The notes: generated by a model not told the origin, from the letters alone. A stretch of 64,000 bases of DNA from Chryseobacterium jejuense (GCF_900100075.1 NZ_FNEG01000003.1:461978-525977), one strand, 5' to 3'; numbered from the stretch's first letter, positions 26,168 through 34,377 are shown. Translations and numbers: made by a program.

Positions 26168-26397
26168 TTATGATTTTTCCTTAAAAATACTAAAATTTAT
26201 ATAGCTTTTCAACTTATTACAGGAAAAATTTAGTGAGACACTACCATTTTTCTATTTTTCATATTTGAATTTTTTGGTAGCTTGTAAAGGCGATAAAGTG
26301 CTGGTGACGGTTCGGAGGAACCAGATTATTTTAGAAAAAGAGATGAACTATGAAGAAGGGTAAACAAAACTGTGTATCTACAAAAAAATATTATTTG

Positions 26398-26529
26398 CTA
26401 CGAATGCATGAATAAGATATTTTGCAAGATTTTGTTATGGTAAAAAAGAAACCTCTTTTGTAAATTTCATAAGATATAATCTGAATATACTTTAAGATCA
26501 ACGAATCCTTTTTATTAGTGCATTCGTGG
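26398..26529. repeat. MITE-like intergenic element with terminal inverted repeats, copy 2
   Basis: CTACGAATGCATGAAT (26398-26413) and ATTAGTGCATTCGTGG (26514-26529) are inverted repeats at 13 of 16 positions, and the ends match those of the element at 2903-3068. The centre is 100 bases of non-coding AT-rich sequence. Confidence 0.5.
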
Positions 26530-26679
26530 CAAAAAAATCTGCGAAATCTGTGTGATTTGCAGGAGCTATCCTGGAAAGGTAGTATACTGTTGACGCAAAG
26601 TTTTAAGATGGTGGCTGTATTATTTTTAGGGAGCTAAGAGTGGGCAAGTGAACTTGCCTGATGAAGGTGAGTGGATAGG

Positions 26680-26706
26680 GTTTCGGCGGCCGGAGGCCGC
26701 CGAAAC
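26680..26706. repeat. Strong GC-rich hairpin
   Basis: GTTTCGGCGGCC and GGCCGCCGAAAC form a perfect 12-bp stem around GGA. Its GC content is far above the surroundings and no T run follows, so it is not an obvious terminator. Confidence 0.6.
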
Positions 26707-26761
26707 GTATTATTCTGAAAAATACTGATGCAAAAAATGGATTGTATTCTAATAAAAGGAA

Positions 26762-27232
26762 TTATTTTATTTTCTTCATCGGAAATGCCTGTCTTGCCAT
26801 TTTCCCATTCATAAGGCCTGAGATTTCTGCAAATAAAGAATCTTTACGGATCTTTTTATAGGTAATCGTTTGAGGGAAGTCATTCTGCCGGTTTTCAAAT
26901 ACCAATGAAGTGGAAGTTGAGTTAGGAGTTGAAATAAAATCGACAGGCTGTTCATCATGTTGACCTTTTACAGATACAATATAATGTAGCTTTTTGTCTT
27001 TTTCTACAAGGCGTACAGACTCAAAGTGAATGGTATCTTTATTCTTTAAATAATAGCTTTCTCCGTGAAATTCGGTATCATTTTTTTTGATCCATGTTTC
27101 ATAGAGGCTTCCTTTGGGCGTTTTGGTTTCCCATGTTCCGAGAAGCCATTCCAGTTTGTGGATTTCACTGGGTTGCGTCCAGCTGCCTATAATCAATAGT
27201 CCAATGATAGCGGGAATTAGTTTTGTTTTCAT
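26762..27232 (-). CDS. DUF6265-like (lipocalin-type) secreted protein
   Basis: The 156-residue protein has a short signal peptide (MKTKLIPAIIGLLIIGSW) and the pattern of a small calycin-like domain: IHKLEWLLGTWET, GSLYETWIKKNDTEFHGESYYL, FESVRLVEKDKKLHYIVSV, FENRQNDFPQTITYKKI. The LEWLLGTWE opening and ENxxxDFPQxI motif are those of DUF6265. Ligand and role are unknown. It is followed (upstream on the minus strand) by an AraC regulator gene 65 bases away. Confidence 0.78.
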   Translation of the reverse strand: MKTKLIPAIIGLLIIGSWTQPSEIHKLEWLLGTWETKTPKGSLYETWIKKNDTEFHGESYYLKNKDTIHFESVRLVEKDKKLHYIVSVKGQHDEQPVDFISTPNSTSTSLVFENRQNDFPQTITYKKIRKDSLFAEISGLMNGKMARQAFPMKKIK

Positions 27233-27297
27233 GTTGCTTATTTTATATCAATCAAAATTCATGATAAATAAGTCTTTATAATTGTAAAAATGCGACA

Positions 27298-28110
27298 TCA
27301 GGAATCTTTTTTGTAAAATAACGAAGACATCTGAAGATGATCGCCATAAAACTCTTTGGGGGTAAAGCCCGTAAATTCTTTAAAATCCTTGGTAAAATGA
27401 GCCTGATCGTAATACTCGGCATCGTGAGCAAGGGCTGTAAGACTGGTATATTCTTTATGAATAAGCTGTTTAAGGGCCGATTGAAGTCTTATGGTTTTAG
27501 AAAGTTGTTTAGGGCTCATCCCAATAGCTGAAGAGAACCTGCGTTCTAACTGTCTGCGGTTGATACTGGTTTGCTGGGATAATTCATTTACGGAGATGTG
27601 TCCGTTTACATTTAGGAGTATATCAATGGTAGACTGTACAATCCTGTCGATGGTTTCAGGATTCAGTCTTTCCCGCAGGAAGCTTTCTACATGGGTTATT
27701 TTCTCCTGAACTGTTGTAGAATGGAATACCTTTTCACCCAATTCAGCTCCGGCAGTTCCAAACAAATCTTCAAGTGGAATGGCTTTATCATCCATCTCTT
27801 TTATAGGAAGGGTAGCAAACGGAATAAAACCGTCATGATGAAAACGAACGGAAAAAATCCCGGTAACTCCTGTGGGCTCAATTTTTAAAGGCTCGGTAAG
27901 TTGTCCGAAAACACAATTTCTTGGCTGTACAACAGCTTCGCCATCAATATATTGTTTGTAGAGATCTCCGTAATGAAAAATCATTTCCATACAACCATCA
28001 GGAACAATGGTTTGCGATTGTGGAACATCTTCTTTTGGGTTGTCCAGTGTCCAATAACATTTGATAAAGGGAGCCAGTTCCGGCTGGGGCTCGAATGTTT
28101 GATAATCCAT
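27298..28110 (-). CDS. AraC-family transcriptional regulator (DUF6597 N-terminal domain)
   Basis: A 270-residue regulator. The N-terminal 150 residues contain YWTLDN, IVPDGCMEMIFHYGD and the segment VRFHHDGFIPFATLPIKEMDDKAIPLEDLFG, the DUF6597 signature of many Bacteroidetes AraC proteins. The C-terminal two-helix-turn-helix domain (about 170-262) reads ISVNELSQQTSINRRQLERRFSSAIGMSPKQLSKTIRLQSAL then YDQAHFTKDFKEFTGFTPKEFYG. The inducer is unknown. The target may be the DUF6265 gene just downstream on the same strand. Confidence 0.9.
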   Translation of the reverse strand: MDYQTFEPQPELAPFIKCYWTLDNPKEDVPQSQTIVPDGCMEMIFHYGDLYKQYIDGEAVVQPRNCVFGQLTEPLKIEPTGVTGIFSVRFHHDGFIPFATLPIKEMDDKAIPLEDLFGTAGAELGEKVFHSTTVQEKITHVESFLRERLNPETIDRIVQSTIDILLNVNGHISVNELSQQTSINRRQLERRFSSAIGMSPKQLSKTIRLQSALKQLIHKEYTSLTALAHDAEYYDQAHFTKDFKEFTGFTPKEFYGDHLQMSSLFYKKDS

Positions 28111-28212
28111 TGTAATCTATATTCTGATGTATAAAAATATCAAATAAAAAATGAAATCACTTCAAACAACTCTTGAAATATATCGAGAAAAGCAGGAGTC
28201 ATGAAATAACCT

Positions 28213-28220
28213 TATCTTTG
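28213..28220 (+). promoter_or_regulatory. -7 element for the YdcF-type gene
   Basis: TATCTTTG is an exact TAnnTTTG match 41 bases before the start codon at 28262. No -33 TTTG at the expected distance was seen. Confidence 0.5.
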
Positions 28221-28261
28221 AAAATCCAATGTTTTCTTAGCATTAATCAATACTATCATCG

Positions 28262-29044
28262 ATGAAATTTTTACTGGACTTTTTATTTCGTGTTTTACAG
28301 CTTTTTACAGAACCTTATTTTTTAGTATTTCTTGCAATAGTTATCATTGCTCTGTTGAAAAGAAAGAATAAATGTAAAAATCTGAGAATAGGAGTTTTTA
28401 TAGTAACAGTTATCATGGTGATTCTTATAGGCAACGGTTTTCTGGGTAAGCTAATCTCCGGATATTTGCAGAAAAGTTACATCAGGATTTCAGAAATAAA
28501 GAATACATCTGCTCAGAATCCCATTATTGTAGTATTGGGTGGCGGGGTTGTAGATATTGATAATACAGAGAAATTGCATACCATGTCTTATTCCAGAATG
28601 GTTACTGCTTATCAATTGTATCATGAATACAGGAGAAATAATCAGCCTTGTAAAATATTAATCTCAGGAAAAGGAAGAGGACATATAAGCGAAGCAGAAT
28701 TATTCAGTGAGGATTTTAAAAAGATGGGAGTGCCAGATTCTGATATTATTAAAGAGGACAAGAGTATGAATACCTATCAGAATGCAAAATTCTCAAGTCA
28801 GATAATAAACAGGATGAATCCCTCTAGCTTATATCTGGTTACTTCGGGGTTTCATATGAAAAGATCTGTTGCGCTGTTTCAAACCTTTGGGTTAAAACCT
28901 ATTCCGCAGGCCTCAGATTTTATAGATACCGAAATCACTATATTTCCGAATAGCTATAATGCTGCATTTACATTTGTTATGCTTAAAGAGGTAGTGGGAA
29001 TATGGCAGGTGCAGTTATATAATATCTTTGGAATGAATAAATAG
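28262..29044 (+). CDS. YdcF/ElyC-type (DUF218) membrane protein
   Basis: The 260-residue protein has two N-terminal transmembrane segments (about 13-29 and 38-58) and then a DUF218 domain: NPIIVVLGGGVV, TAYQLYHEYRRNNQPCKILISGKG, SEAELFSEDFKKMGVPDSDIIKEDKSMNTYQNAKFS and LYLVTSGFHMKRSVALFQTFGLKPIP. The family includes E. coli SanA, ElyC and YdcF, associated with envelope or peptidoglycan precursor metabolism. It is monocistronic, with its own -7 element and a terminator shared with the DMT transporter gene. Confidence 0.88.
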   Translation: MKFLLDFLFRVLQLFTEPYFLVFLAIVIIALLKRKNKCKNLRIGVFIVTVIMVILIGNGFLGKLISGYLQKSYIRISEIKNTSAQNPIIVVLGGGVVDIDNTEKLHTMSYSRMVTAYQLYHEYRRNNQPCKILISGKGRGHISEAELFSEDFKKMGVPDSDIIKEDKSMNTYQNAKFSSQIINRMNPSSLYLVTSGFHMKRSVALFQTFGLKPIPQASDFIDTEITIFPNSYNAAFTFVMLKEVVGIWQVQLYNIFGMNK

Positions 29045-29068
29045 TATTCTTTAATACCCACCAAACAA

Positions 29069-29105
29069 AGACCGGACACTTGAGCTATCTTAAGTGTCCG
29101 GTCTT
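29069..29105. terminator. Bidirectional terminator between the YdcF-type and DMT genes
   Basis: AAGACCGGACACTT and AAGTGTCCGGTCTT form a 14-bp stem with a 10-base loop, with A-rich and T-rich flanks on the two sides. Confidence 0.85.
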
Positions 29106-29133
29106 GTTTAAATAAAACTGTGTAAGCTATTTA

Positions 29134-30003
29134 TTATTTCACTTTCTTAATAGAAATTAAGGTCTGTAAAACTACAGAAGCAACAATAAACATCAATCCT
29201 ATATAAAACGAAAGGTTAACCTCTTTGCTTTCTCCGAAAAATAAAAAAGCCATAATAATTGCATATATAGGCTCCAGATTGAAAGTTAAATTAATCGTAA
29301 ATGCCGAAATTTTCTTTAAAACCTCTGCAAATATCACATAAAGCCCTACAGTACAGAAAAGCGATAAAAGCCCCAAATAAGCAGTGTCTTTTAATCCTGG
29401 AACTATGCTATCTGCTTTGAAATAGAGGAGATATATGGGCAAAATTGCTCCGAGGCATACAGTGCCGGAAAGCATTTGATAGTAATTGATAACAACGCTG
29501 TCAAAACGATGAACCAGGCGTTCATTATAAATAGTATAAAGTGCTGCAACAGCAGAAGAAACAACTCCCAGAATAATTCCTAACTGATAAGAGGTATCAA
29601 AATGAAAAATAAGAGCGATTCCTAAAAGCGTCAAAGTACTGAGTCCCAATTCTGATATTTTGAATTTTTCTTTATCAATAATCGGCTTAAAGAGAGCTGT
29701 AAAGAAACTGGTTAGACAATAACATACAACCCCAATGGATATATTGGAATACTTAATACTGGCATAAAAAAGAATCCAATGCAAAGTAATAAGAAGCCCC
29801 ACTTGTGCGATTTTCATTTTGTCTTTTCCTGAAGCGATATGGGGAATTTTGAATAATTTTAGAATAAAAAACAGAATAATACTGGAGAACAGAACCCTGT
29901 ACCATGTTAAAAGTCCTTCATTAAGCGATATGATTTTTCCGAATACTCCGGTAAACCCTGCCAAAATTACGGCAAGATGTAATAATAAATATGATTTTTT
30001 CAT
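29134..30003 (-). CDS. DMT-superfamily (EamA) transporter
   Basis: A 289-residue protein with ten predicted transmembrane helices in two homologous halves. EamA hallmarks include WYRVLFSSIILFFILKLF near the end of helix 2, LHWILFYASIKYSNISIGVVCYCLTSFFTALF, and in the second half VHRFDSVVINYYQMLSGTVCLGAI and ISAFTINLTFNLEPIYAIIMAFLFFGE. Such proteins export or exchange amino acids or other metabolites; the cargo is unknown. A hairpin (GCTGTTAA/TTAACAGC, 30068-30089) lies in the leader region. Confidence 0.9.
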   Translation of the reverse strand: MKKSYLLLHLAVILAGFTGVFGKIISLNEGLLTWYRVLFSSIILFFILKLFKIPHIASGKDKMKIAQVGLLITLHWILFYASIKYSNISIGVVCYCLTSFFTALFKPIIDKEKFKISELGLSTLTLLGIALIFHFDTSYQLGIILGVVSSAVAALYTIYNERLVHRFDSVVINYYQMLSGTVCLGAILPIYLLYFKADSIVPGLKDTAYLGLLSLFCTVGLYVIFAEVLKKISAFTINLTFNLEPIYAIIMAFLFFGESKEVNLSFYIGLMFIVASVVLQTLISIKKVK

Positions 30004-30213
30004 TGAAAATGAACTGTAGAATTTTGAATTAATATTTTTTGTTAGGATCTAAAGCACAAAAAAACGGGCTGTTAATCTTTTTTAACAGCAAAACGATGCT
30101 TCAAATCAATTTTGAAAATATTAAGGTACCGGTGGAGGCAAACAGTTCGATCGGTTCATAAAAATGTATTGAAAAACAAATTTAAGAAAATAGATCAATA
30201 AATCCGAATTTTC

Positions 30214-30609
30214 CTACATTTTAAAGACATTAAATTTATGTCCATCCGGGTCTGCAAACACAAATCCATAGTAATTATTTCCAAAACTTTCAGGGTCTGA
30301 GACAATGGTTCCACCTGCTTTTTTAACTTCTGAAGCCCATTGATCTACCTGATCGTTATTTTCGGCAGATAGGGTGAATATGATTTCATTGGAAGTTTGA
30401 GAATCACCGAAGGAAACACCTTTTACATTCGTTTCCAGTATATTTTTCAGAAAGAAATGAATAACAAAATTATTTTCTCCGAAAAAGAAGCTTACTAACT
30501 CATTAGAAGTGTGAGGATTGTTGGGAGTACATCCTATAGCTTCATAAAACTTTTGGGTGCGTTCCAGATTGGCAACCGCCAAATTGGCCCAGATCATTTT
30601 AGGTTTCAT
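30214..30609 (-). CDS. VOC-family (glyoxalase-fold) protein
   Basis: The 131-residue protein opens IWANLAVANLERTQKFYEAIG, the usual first beta-alpha-beta of a vicinal-oxygen-chelate domain, and ends with NNYYGFVFADPDGHKFNVFKM, where the conserved DPDGH motif supplies a possible metal-binding His. Internal SSNEIIFTLSAENNDQVDQWASEVKKAGG matches the family. The N-terminal metal ligand position is Asn or hydrophobic rather than His, so it may not be a metalloenzyme. It is a lone gene. Confidence 0.87.
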   Translation of the reverse strand: MKPKMIWANLAVANLERTQKFYEAIGCTPNNPHTSNELVSFFFGENNFVIHFFLKNILETNVKGVSFGDSQTSNEIIFTLSAENNDQVDQWASEVKKAGGTIVSDPESFGNNYYGFVFADPDGHKFNVFKM

Positions 30610-30763
30610 ATATTTTATTTTTTGGTTAGCGTAAAATTAGTTTCTTTTAAAAAGATAAAGGTTGCCATGTGACAAGATTTTGTATTTTTAATGAAGAAAA
30701 ACTAATAGGAAAGAGGTTTACCGTAGAGTAATTTAACATAATATTTCAATAGATAGTATAACG

Positions 30764-31306
30764 ATGAAATTGAGAAATGAAATAGAACCGGATTTTGAAA
30801 CCGCTGAAAAACGATATCCGGAAGTCTTAAAGCTTATTTTAGACTATACAGAATGGTGTGATGAACATGGTGATGAAGATTCCAGTGAGTATAAGAAGCT
30901 GGAAGATAAGCTTCATACCATGACTGGAAAAGAAATGTCCCGGTTTAATCTTTGGGAATGGTGGGAAGGAGAGGGAGCAGAGTATCTGTCTTTTAATATT
31001 AGTTTACCTGATCCACAAAGGATTGAGGGTATAACAAAGGACGAATTGGCTGAAATTGTAAGGCGAATGAGTACTTTTGAGATTCCAGATCCTAATGACC
31101 AGTCTTTTAAAGGAATGTTTTATAACTATATATGTTCAGGAAGCGATTATTTTCTGGATTTTTTGAAGATGAATTTCAAAGGTTATCATATTAAACTGTT
31201 TCAGTCTTATAAAGATAAAGACGGTAATTATTATGAATACAGTCAGGAAGAAATTACAGATACATTATGGAAAGGTGGACGAAACCATAATACAGTAAAA
31301 AAATAA
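30764..31306 (+). CDS. Acidic hypothetical protein, first of a pair
   Basis: A 180-residue cytoplasmic protein, rich in Asp and Glu, with W-rich FNLWEWWEGEGAEYLSF in the middle and DLSF-like strands after it. I recognise no family. The start at 30764 is well placed and the stop is 4 bases before the next gene, so the two form an operon. Small acidic proteins in such pairs are often immunity or toxin-associated proteins; that is an inference from character and context only. Confidence 0.7.
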   Translation: MKLRNEIEPDFETAEKRYPEVLKLILDYTEWCDEHGDEDSSEYKKLEDKLHTMTGKEMSRFNLWEWWEGEGAEYLSFNISLPDPQRIEGITKDELAEIVRRMSTFEIPDPNDQSFKGMFYNYICSGSDYFLDFLKMNFKGYHIKLFQSYKDKDGNYYEYSQEEITDTLWKGGRNHNTVKK

Positions 31307-31309
31307 CAG

Positions 31310-31897
31310 ATGAACGAGAGTATTATAAAGAAAATCATAGCCTTAGGTGGAAATACTGATTCAGTAAGCGCTGATAAAAGTTTTGTTGAAAACTGGCAAA
31401 ACATCAGGTTTACTCATTATTTGTATGACAAGGATTGGGATGTTTATGGAATTGACCAATTTTATGAATCTAATAAAGAACTGTACCATAACCATCAGGA
31501 AAAATTCTATGAGACTCTGCTGATACACTATTTTTCAGCTCATGATTCAGCGTATGGGCAGTATTTTGTGAAAGATTGGATGTTTACACCTTTTAAGGAA
31601 GGCTCAGAAGATCAGCAGGAATTTGATGATTTAATTGATGAAGAGTATGTACAGGAAGTGGTAGGAATTTCTAAACCAGAGTTTATGTGCATTTTGTATT
31701 TCTATGGATATCCGGATCATTATTTCGTATGCACAGAAGATCCGGATCAATCTAATCCAACAGTGTACAGCACAGACCATGAAGTGTATTTTGACGAACT
31801 TGAAAATGAAGGAAACTTTGAAGGCTTTCTGGACCGGTTTATGACAAAGGAAGAGTTCCGCGAAGTCGTTGCAGAATATTTGCAAAATAGAGACTAG
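31310..31897 (+). CDS. Acidic SMI1/KNR4-like (SUKH-type) protein, second of a pair
   Basis: The 195-residue soluble acidic protein starts 4 bases after the previous stop. Its C-terminal part (YFVCTEDPDQSNPTVYSTDHEVYFDELENEGNFEGFLDRF) recalls the end of SUKH-fold immunity proteins, where a V-Y strand and a D-H-E/D segment are followed by an F-x-x-F-L helix. The rest, with many Tyr and His residues, is not recognisable. If correct, it would be an orphan immunity protein; no toxin gene is adjacent. Confidence 0.55.
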   Translation: MNESIIKKIIALGGNTDSVSADKSFVENWQNIRFTHYLYDKDWDVYGIDQFYESNKELYHNHQEKFYETLLIHYFSAHDSAYGQYFVKDWMFTPFKEGSEDQQEFDDLIDEEYVQEVVGISKPEFMCILYFYGYPDHYFVCTEDPDQSNPTVYSTDHEVYFDELENEGNFEGFLDRFMTKEEFREVVAEYLQNRD

Positions 31898-32087
31898 TAA
31901 GGATGCTGGAAGCTGGATGAGGGAAGTTATTGGAAGTTTAAAGGAAAAGCTTATCTATACATCAATTTAACATAATATAAAGATTGCTGTCTATAATTAT
32001 TTAAAAGCCTTAAAAATCGATTCTACGGAAATAAAAAATTATTTAAGGGGAATATCAGGTACTGAAGGTGTTCTATAGATCGCTTAA
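31898..32087. other. Intergenic region with GGAAG-type degenerate words, decaying coding DNA
   Basis: At 31907-31945 there are short repeated words of the type GGAAG and AGCTGGA. A frame from about 32010 (AAA GCC TTA AAA ATC) reads KALKIDSTEIKNYLRGISGTEG before a stop and may be an older piece of the S41-peptidase pseudogene that follows. Confidence 0.4.
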
Positions 32088-32389
32088 AAAAGATTATATG
32101 TGTTGACAAGCGGTCGAACTTTTTCATCGGCTGCAGATTTTGCCAATGCTTTTAAATTTTATAAGGCAGGAAAAATGATAGGCTCAGAAGCAGGTAGATT
32201 TATTATTTCGTTTAAAAAAGTTATAGAAAGACAATTACTGAATTCAAAATTATTCCTGAACCATTATCTACAATAGATTTCAATATCGAGGCTACAGAGA
32301 ATGACAGACATGATGTAATGCCTGATTTTCAGGCTAAGCCTGAAAAATCTCTGAAATATATGCTAGAGAAGCTTATAAAGGGCTTCTAA
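32088..32389 (+). pseudogene. Decayed S41 peptidase, C-terminal fragment
   Basis: The frame from 32088 reads KRLYVLTSGRTFSSAADFANAFKFYKAGKMIGSEAG, which is the S41 catalytic strand and serine region (TSGRTFSSA; the Ser is the expected nucleophile). It runs into a stop at about 32270. A frame shift then continues as IDFNIEATENDRHDVMPDFQAKPEKSLKYMLEKLIKGF with a stop at 32389, the usual S41 tail with D-x-x-P-D-x-x. The N-terminal domain and DLRNNGGG strand are absent. At least one frameshift and several stops make it non-functional. Confidence 0.75.
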
Positions 32390-32643
32390 TACTCTTTTTT
32401 GTTAGATTATATTTTTTCCTATAATTTATATTATGTTAAATTGTAAATATTGCATACTTTCTCATTCAAGAAATTCTCCTCTTTATAATTCACTATCATT
32501 AAGATGTTTTAGTTTGTACCTAATCCTCCTGTTTTTCAATAATGACAATGATGTTTATATATCATTATTACTTTCATATAGATAAAAATAAATTATATAT
32601 ATTTAAAATATATGTGATATATAATGTTTTTTATTGCTAATAA
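32390..32643. other. AT-rich region without gene
   Basis: About 250 bases of very AT-rich sequence with no supportable ORF. It lies between the S41 pseudogene and a canonical promoter. Confidence 0.4.
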
Positions 32644-32675
32644 TTTGGTTAAATTTTAATTAATCAATAGATTTG
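32644..32675 (+). promoter_or_regulatory. Canonical Bacteroidetes promoter for the leader ORF and paralogue pair
   Basis: TTTG at 32644-32647, a spacer of 20 bases and TAGATTTG at 32668-32675 fit the TTTG/TAnnTTTG consensus. Transcription should begin near 32682. Confidence 0.8.
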
Positions 32676-32690
32676 TATTAAACTTACACA

Positions 32691-32759
32691 ATGAAAAAGA
32701 ATTATCATTATCCCGGCCTTGGGATGCATCTGAATAAATCCATTTCCAGAAAATACTGA
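32691..32759 (+). CDS. 22-codon leader ORF
   Basis: ATG at 32691 opens a 22-residue peptide, MKKNYHYPGLGMHLNKSISR then KY and a TGA stop at 32757-32759. It begins about 9 bases after the predicted transcription start of a consensus promoter and lies in the 120-base leader before the secreted-protein pair. A hairpin at 32772-32803 follows. It could be a regulatory leader peptide or a short secreted/modified peptide. I have no family match, and the peptide may not be made. Confidence 0.45.
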   Translation: MKKNYHYPGLGMHLNKSISRKY

Positions 32760-32771
32760 AGAATCCTTTAT

Positions 32772-32803
32772 ATCTTGTTATTAATAACATATACTAACAA
32801 GAT
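32772..32803 (+). terminator. Leader hairpin, possible attenuator
   Basis: ATCTTGTTA and TAACAAGAT form a 9-bp stem with a 14-base loop. There is no T run, so it could act as a structure in the leader rather than as a terminator. Confidence 0.4.
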
Positions 32804-32878
32804 GAAGAACATGAGCCTGTCTCCTGATATATGTTCTATCTAAACACAAACTAAAAACTTCCTTTAAATAAAAGAATT

Positions 32879-33607
32879 ATGAAAAAAAGAATTTCGACTC
32901 TTGGTCTCTTTATCTCTGTAATGAGTTTTGCTCAGGTAGGAATCAATACAACCAACCCCCAAACTGTACTTCATGTAGACGGGGCTAAAGACAATGCTGC
33001 AACCGGTGCCCCTACCGCCGCACAACAGCTCAATGATTTTGTTGTTACTTCAACTGGTAATGTAGGGATTGGGACTACAGCTCCTCAAAAGAAACTTGAT
33101 ATTAATGCCAATAATGCAAGTTTGAGAATTACAAACCTTCCTGAGCAGATTTCTAATGATCAGGATTTTCTGACAATTAATAACGTGAATGGTGATGTGG
33201 TAGCTGCAAGATATGTCTATACAACTACTATCACCATACAGGCAGGAACCAACGGTACTGTTACCATCCCTGCCAGCGCAAGTATTCCTAATGGTATGCT
33301 CGTGATAAAATCCAATAATACATGTGGAGTTAATATGATTACGAATTTTATTTATTCCGATATTTCGTTGGGTTATGCAACTGCTATTGCAGGAAGCGTA
33401 GTGGGTTCTTCTACAATTGCACCCATTCCAAGTGGTGGCTCTGGTTCTGGGGTATGGTCGGTTAAGTTTTCAGGGGTTGCAACATGTGGTTCAGGGACAG
33501 GTACTCAATTTGATTATACAGTATCCAAACCATCAGCAAGCAGCTATCTGATTGTCAATAATGGAAACGTAGACCGAACTTATACATTAACTATTTTCCG
33601 TCTTTAA
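32879..33607 (+). CDS. Secreted QVGINTT protein, tandem paralogue 1
   Basis: The 242-residue protein has a signal peptide (MKKRISTLGLFISVMSFA) and then QVGINTTNPQTVLHVDGAKDN. A second GIN-like unit, GNVGIGTTAPQKKLDI, follows at about residues 57-72. This double motif resembles the beginning of tail-fibre-like and adhesin-like exported proteins of Flavobacteria. The rest is beta-rich, with a CG-containing segment (NNTCGVNMITNFIYSDISLGYA). It shares length and layout with the gene 16 bases downstream. Function unknown. Confidence 0.75.
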   Translation: MKKRISTLGLFISVMSFAQVGINTTNPQTVLHVDGAKDNAATGAPTAAQQLNDFVVTSTGNVGIGTTAPQKKLDINANNASLRITNLPEQISNDQDFLTINNVNGDVVAARYVYTTTITIQAGTNGTVTIPASASIPNGMLVIKSNNTCGVNMITNFIYSDISLGYATAIAGSVVGSSTIAPIPSGGSGSGVWSVKFSGVATCGSGTGTQFDYTVSKPSASSYLIVNNGNVDRTYTLTIFRL

Positions 33608-33623
33608 TTTAAAAAATTAAATT

Positions 33624-34352
33624 ATGAAGAAATTATTTATAATACTTTACGGACTTTTCTTTACTGCTGGCTATGCCCAGTTGGGGATTAATACGACAAG
33701 TGTGCAGGGAGTATTTCAGGTAGACGGAGGAAAAGACAATCCTGTTTCAGGCAGCCCTTCAGCGGCACAACAGCGCAATGACTTTATCACCACATCAGCC
33801 GGAAATGTAGGGATTGGGAAAACCAACCCCCAAAGAAAATTAGATATAGAAGCGGATAACCAACCACTCAACATTCAGAATTTATTGCATCAGATACCTG
33901 CAGATCATAATATCCTTGTAAGAGATGAAATAACCGGAGATGTTGTTTCAGCAAAGTACAGCTATTCTGTAAACAGTGCCAGCATACCTGCCGGTTCCAG
34001 CAGTACTGTGACGATACCATCTACCATTAATATACCTACCGGAATACTTATTATCAGGGCGGGTAATGCTTGTGGAAGAACGATGATTTCTACTTATATT
34101 TACTCGGGTATGTCATTGGGGCATCAAAGTTCAGTAGCAAGAGATAAAATGGGAGTTATTACCAATTCTCCAGGAGGTGCCGGTGCATCGGTAAGCTGGG
34201 GGGTGAAATTTCCCAACGTACTCGGCTGTGCAGATGGAGGAAACGCAACCCAGTTTGATTATACTCTGGTAAAGACTGCGTCAGATACGTATACAATTAC
34301 CAATAACGGAAATATTGCCAAATCATACGTGGTTACAGTATTCAGACTATAA
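33624..34352 (+). CDS. Secreted QVGINTT-type protein, tandem paralogue 2
   Basis: Also 242 residues: signal peptide MKKLFIILYGLFFTAGYA, then QLGINTTSVQGVFQVDGGKDN and GNVGIGKTNPQRKLDIEADN. Aligned by eye with the preceding protein it conserves the order of blocks through the C-terminus (QFDYTLVKTASDTYTITNNGNIAKSYVVTVFRL), including paired Cys at corresponding sites (NACGRT and VLGCADGG). The pair arose by tandem duplication, and the sequences have diverged substantially. A terminator follows directly. Confidence 0.75.
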   Translation: MKKLFIILYGLFFTAGYAQLGINTTSVQGVFQVDGGKDNPVSGSPSAAQQRNDFITTSAGNVGIGKTNPQRKLDIEADNQPLNIQNLLHQIPADHNILVRDEITGDVVSAKYSYSVNSASIPAGSSSTVTIPSTINIPTGILIIRAGNACGRTMISTYIYSGMSLGHQSSVARDKMGVITNSPGGAGASVSWGVKFPNVLGCADGGNATQFDYTLVKTASDTYTITNNGNIAKSYVVTVFRL

Positions 34353-34377
34353 ACCTTACTTTAAGAAATATACAGAT

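Larger units (their letters stand above)
26168..26761. other. Gene-free region with three GC-rich hairpins and a MITE-like element
   Basis: No ORF is supportable. Perfect hairpins occur at about 26310-26323 (GGTTC/GAACC), 26643-26658 (GGCAAG/CTTGCC) and 26680-26706 (12-bp stem). The inverted-repeat element at 26398-26529 lies between them. Confidence 0.5.

Noticed and set aside
30068..30089. Hairpin GCTGTTAA/TTAACAGC as a terminator or riboswitch of the DMT gene
   Set aside because: It has no T run on the minus strand and no known riboswitch motif; it is mentioned only as a leader hairpin.
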